A DNA stretch of 10,127 nt, from contig CALMDF010000045.1 of NCBI GenBank assembly GCA_937864895.1, positions 1 to 10,127 on the forward strand, read 5' to 3'. Of this stretch, positions 7,459-10,127 are shown piece after piece. Position numbers and translations under genes: made by a program. The stretch comes from an uncultured Holophagales bacterium (GTDB lineage: Bacteria > Acidobacteriota > Thermoanaerobaculia > UBA5066). Every line of letters begins with the position of its first letter. The stretch's first letter is position 1. The notes under the pieces were generated by a model. It was not told where the DNA came from. It searched no databases and was given only the letters and a program-made list of their open reading frames with translations.

Positions 7459-8196
7459 CGCCATGGAAAGCGGGTCGCGGTCGTCATGCCGGCCTACAAC
7501 GCGGAGAAGACCCTCCTCCGGAGCTTCGACGAGGTCCCCAAGGAGTGGGTCGACGACATCTTCCTCGTCGACGACGCCTCGAGGGACGGCACCGTCGCCC
7601 TGGCCCGGACGATCGAGGGCCTCGAGGTCGTCGTCCATCCCGAGAACCGCGGCTACGGCGGGAACCAGAAGACCTGCTACGCGACCGCCCTCGCCCGCGG
7701 GGCCGACATCGTCGTCATGGTCCACCCCGACCACCAGTACGACGCCTCGGTCCTCCACGACCTCATCGAGCCGATCGCCGAGGGAAGGGTCGACGCGATG
7801 TTCGGGAGCCGGATGCTGGGCGGACGCCCGATCGAGGGCGGGATGCCCAAGTGGAAGTACCTCGCGAACGTCTTCCTGACCGCGGTCGAGAACGCGACGT
7901 TCTACCTCTACCTCACCGAGTACCACTCGGGACTCAGGGCCTACTCCCGCCACTACCTCGAGACGGTGAACCTCGCGGCGTTCTCCGACGACTTCGTCTT
8001 CGACACCGAGATCATCGCGGCCGGCATCTGGAAGGGGATGAGGATCCGCGAGATCCCGATCGTCACGCGCTACTTCGACGAGGCCTCGCAGATCGACTTC
8101 TTCCGCTCCTGCGTCTACGGCCTCTCGATCCTCGGCGTCATGGTCCGCTACAAGCTCCAGAAGTGGGGCTACAGGAACGACCCGATCTTCCGGTGA
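7456..8196 (+). CDS. GT2 family glycosyltransferase, DPM1-like (polyprenyl-phosphate sugar synthase type)
   Basis: A 246-residue soluble GT-A glycosyltransferase. It shows KRVAVVMPAYN (5-15), the nucleotide-sugar site VDDASRDGT (38-46), ENRGYGGNQKTC (63-74), and VMVHPDHQYDASVL (87-100) where most GT2 enzymes have the DxD loop. Here the first Asp of DxD is His90, while Asp92 and Asp96 remain; I recall an HPD-x-QYD form from a GT2 subfamily. GSRML (117-121), SGLRAYSR (158-165) and the C-terminal EIPIVTRY (199-206) complete the fold. There are no membrane helices, so it is expected to work at the cytoplasmic face on a membrane-held polyprenyl phosphate. ATG 7456 fits the usual few residues before the first strand; there is no Shine-Dalgarno sequence. 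The stop overlaps the start of the next gene by GTGA, linking it to the YfhO-like protein that probably uses its product. The sugar cannot be assigned from sequence. Confidence 0.92.
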   Translation: MRHGKRVAVVMPAYNAEKTLLRSFDEVPKEWVDDIFLVDDASRDGTVALARTIEGLEVVVHPENRGYGGNQKTCYATALARGADIVVMVHPDHQYDASVLHDLIEPIAEGRVDAMFGSRMLGGRPIEGGMPKWKYLANVFLTAVENATFYLYLTEYHSGLRAYSRHYLETVNLAAFSDDFVFDTEIIAAGIWKGMRIREIPIVTRYFDEASQIDFFRSCVYGLSILGVMVRYKLQKWGYRNDPIFR

Positions 8197-10046
8197 GGCG
8201 GCTCCTGCCGGCGGCCGTCGCCGCGCTCGTCCTCCTCGCGGTCGCGCTCGCGAACCTCGACCTTCTCTCGGGGCGATCGACCCCTTCGTTCCGCGACATA
8301 GCCACCACGCAGCGGCCCGCGCGCGCCCTCGCCGCCCCGCTGGGCGATGCGTCTCTCAACCCCCACGCCTCGTTCGGGCAGCCGTGGCGGGGCAACCCGA
8401 ACCTCGTCCTCGCCTACCCGTTTCCCGTCGAGCCCCGGTGGCTCGGCGTCCAGGTCCTCCTCCACGCGGCGCTCGGGGGGCTCGGGTTCCTCCTCTTCCT
8501 GACCCTCCTCGGCCGCACCCCCCTGGCCGCGCTCGCCGGGGCCCTCGCGTTCTCCTTCTCGGGCTACGCGCTCTCGTGCACGGCCTTCCTGAACGCCGCG
8601 ACGACCCTCGCGTGGATCCCCTGGCTCCTCGCCTCCGTGGCCTCGGCGCGACGGGAAGGACGACCTGCGTTCCTCCTCGGCCTCTTCGGGGCCGCCGCCT
8701 CCGGGGCGCTCCTCGCGCACGCGGGCGAGCCGGCCCTCGGCCTCCTCGGGATCCTCCTCGCCCTCGCCTTCGCCCTCTCGGGCCCCCGCGGGAGCCGGCT
8801 GCGCGCCGCGGGCGCCCTGGCCGGCGGCGGCCTCCTCGCGGCTCTCGCCTCGGCCCCCTACCTCCTCGAGGTCCTGCGCGCGACGGAGTCCTCCTCCCGG
8901 CGCCTCCGCGGGTTCTCGTGGGCCGAGTTCTCGGCGGTGGGCTTCCACCCGCTCCGGCTCCTGGAGACGCCCTTCCCGTTTCTCTGGGGCGACCCGTCGC
9001 GGACCCTCTCCGGCGCCTTCTGGGGCTTCGCCGCCAGCCAGGGAAACCCGCCTTACCTCGCCTCGCTCTCGTTCGGCGTCCTCCCCCTCGCGCTCGCGGG
9101 AGCGTTCGTCCTCTCCCCGAGGCGGCGCGAGGGGCGCTTCTGGACCGTCGCGGCAGCCGCCGCCCTCGCGGTCTCGGCGATCCCCTGGCTCCCGGGTGCG
9201 CGGGCGGTCTACGAGGCGCTCCCGTTCCTCCACGCCGTGAGGTACCCGGTCAAGGCGGTCCTCGTCGCGACGATCGCGGTCGCCGTCCTCGCCTCCCTCG
9301 CGGTCGAGCGGCTCCTCCTCGAGGAGGCGCTCCCCCGTTGGCGTTCCCGCGCCGGGCTCGTCCTCCTCGTCCTCGCCGGGGTCGCCGGCGTCGCCGCCGT
9401 CGTTTCCCGGGTGCGCCCCGCGATCCCCCGGCGGCTCCTCCTCGGGCTCTGGGACCCCGCGTGGGCCTCGGACCCGGCGCTCGTCCTGGGGCCCGTCCTG
9501 GAACGCCTCCCGCGCCAGGCGGCCGCCTCGGCCGCGCTCCTCCTCGTCGCGGGGCTCCTCCTCGCCCGGGGACTCGCGACCCTTCACGGCCGCGCCCTCC
9601 TCCTCCTCGCTCTCGCGGCCGAGGGGCTCACCCACGCCCGCTTCCACCTCCCCCGCGCGCCCTCCGAGTGGTACGACCGGCCGTCGCCTCTCGTCGCGGC
9701 GGCCTCCCGGATCCCGGGGCGCGTCTTCGAGCGGACCGGCAAGGACGTCGACGCCGTGCGCCGGGGGCTCGCCGGCCCCGTTCCGGCCGACGAGCGGTAC
9801 GCGCTCTCCCTCGCCCAGGTCACGCAGGGGTGGGCGCTCGCCGGGGCGCCACACGGCCTGCGCTACGCCTGGGACCCCGACCCCGACGGGAGCTACACGC
9901 TCCTCGACCGCCTCTCGCGCGACGTCGTCACGGGGCACGATTGGCCGGGGAGGCTGAACTGGCTTCGGGCCGCCGGGGTCGGGAGCGCCATCGCGGGCGA
10001 CGCGCCGTACGTGCCCGCCCGCCTCGCCGCTGCCGGTCGTCTGTAG
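8193..10046 (+). CDS. YfhO-like polytopic membrane protein (probable GT-C glycosyltransferase), C-terminus apparently shortened
   Basis: A 617-residue membrane protein starting at GTG 8193, coupled by GTGA to the GT2 upstream. After the first helix (6-20) come FRDIATTQRPAR (33-44) and ASLNPHASFGQPWRGNPN (53-70), equivalent to the G-x-PLWNP...AN loop of YfhO-like proteins. Then follow FSFSGYALS (120-128), HAGEPALG (176-183), SAPYLLEVLRATESSSR (220-236) and LPFLHAVRYPVKAVL (343-357), the last a hallmark of the family. About eleven to twelve hydrophobic segments are visible. The tail after about 490 is hydrophilic, as expected for the external domain, and reaches LNWLRAAGVGSAIAGD (588-603), where relatives have 'LLGVRYVV'. 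It then stops within 15 residues. Family members I know of continue well beyond this point, so a C-terminal domain may be missing; the two other forward frames past the stop show no recognisable continuation. It probably transfers the sugar charged by the adjacent GT2. Confidence 0.82.
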   Translation: MRRLLPAAVAALVLLAVALANLDLLSGRSTPSFRDIATTQRPARALAAPLGDASLNPHASFGQPWRGNPNLVLAYPFPVEPRWLGVQVLLHAALGGLGFLLFLTLLGRTPLAALAGALAFSFSGYALSCTAFLNAATTLAWIPWLLASVASARREGRPAFLLGLFGAAASGALLAHAGEPALGLLGILLALAFALSGPRGSRLRAAGALAGGGLLAALASAPYLLEVLRATESSSRRLRGFSWAEFSAVGFHPLRLLETPFPFLWGDPSRTLSGAFWGFAASQGNPPYLASLSFGVLPLALAGAFVLSPRRREGRFWTVAAAAALAVSAIPWLPGARAVYEALPFLHAVRYPVKAVLVATIAVAVLASLAVERLLLEEALPRWRSRAGLVLLVLAGVAGVAAVVSRVRPAIPRRLLLGLWDPAWASDPALVLGPVLERLPRQAAASAALLLVAGLLLARGLATLHGRALLLLALAAEGLTHARFHLPRAPSEWYDRPSPLVAAASRIPGRVFERTGKDVDAVRRGLAGPVPADERYALSLAQVTQGWALAGAPHGLRYAWDPDPDGSYTLLDRLSRDVVTGHDWPGRLNWLRAAGVGSAIAGDAPYVPARLAAAGRL

Positions 10047-10125
10047 CCCGGCCCGGCCCGCCGATGGGCCGACCGCGAATCCGCGCTGCCCGCGCCCGCG
10101 AATCGGCGGGCCGTCCCAAGCCGGG
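10047..10125. repeat. Imperfect inverted repeat directly after the stop codon
   Basis: CGGCCCGCCGAT (10054-10065) and ATCGGCGGGCCG (10102-10113) are perfect 12-base inverted copies. Outside them CCCGGC (10047-10052) pairs with GCCGGG (10120-10125), leaving one unpaired base on the left and six on the right. The 36-nt middle contains one copy of CCGCGAATC (10073-10081), and a second copy (10096-10104) runs into the right arm. The left arm begins at the base after the TAG stop. It could be a terminator stem (no U tract is seen before the window ends), a REP-like repeat, or the footprint of an inserted element. It fills almost all of the 81 nt that remain after the last gene. Confidence 0.5.
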
Positions 10126-10127
10126 AC

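Noticed and set aside
5647..8196. A single large plus-strand fusion protein ending with the GT2
   Set aside because: The first 603 codons are a Glu/Arg/Gly-rich shadow of the minus-strand membrane gene and the STT3-like gene. The GT2 domain has its own well-placed ATG at 7456.
9928..10119. Short minus-strand frame of 63 codons at the right end
   Set aside because: It is Arg-rich, overlaps the YfhO-like gene and the inverted repeat, and has no upstream signal.
1..10127. Frequent short repeats of the CTCCTC / GAGGAG kind
   Set aside because: They follow from Leu-CTC and Glu-GAG codon use in hydrophobic membrane genes and have no fixed spacing, so they are not tandem repeats or CRISPR units.

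Overview
The window is about 10 kb of very GC-rich DNA (well above 65% by eye). Leucine is encoded overwhelmingly by CTC, and coding density is close to complete. The products resemble membrane glycosyltransferase families that are common in Acidobacteriota and similar environmental lineages. A high-GC Gram-negative acidobacterium-like organism is my best guess, but no marker gene is present and this is low confidence.

Everything I can support is one island for lipid-linked sugar transfer. There are seven protein genes in four tightly packed transcription units. Unit A runs leftward from 3978: a GT39-like GT-C membrane glycosyltransferase, then a fused GT2 glycosyltransferase/SAM methyltransferase, then a YfhO-like membrane protein cut off by the left edge. 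Unit B runs rightward from 4005: an STT3/oligosaccharyltransferase-like GT-C protein. Unit C runs leftward from 7443: another large polytopic GT-C-like protein. Unit D runs rightward from 7456: a stand-alone DPM1-like GT2, then a second YfhO-like protein. Units A/B and C/D are divergent, with only 26 and 12 nt between facing start codons. Units B and C converge and overlap by 116 nt.

A coherent reading is that the two cytoplasmic GT2 enzymes charge a polyprenyl phosphate with a sugar. The five polytopic proteins (two YfhO-like, one GT39-like, one STT3-like, one of uncharacterised GT-C type) would then use such donors on the outer face of the inner membrane. The methyltransferase domain could methylate the sugar or an intermediate. 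The final acceptor (protein, lipid or surface polymer) cannot be told from this window. No flippase, polymerase or sugar-nucleotide synthesis gene is present.

The most notable points are these. Each GT2 is joined to a following YfhO-like gene by the same GTGA stop/start overlap, so the pair occurs twice. All four leader genes lack a Shine-Dalgarno sequence but have a -10-like hexamer ending exactly 9 nt before the start codon, which suggests leaderless mRNAs. The C/D promoter elements overlap each other's start codons. The right-hand YfhO-like protein stops early, immediately before an imperfect inverted repeat at 10047-10125. I see no RNA gene, transposase, integrase or CRISPR array.
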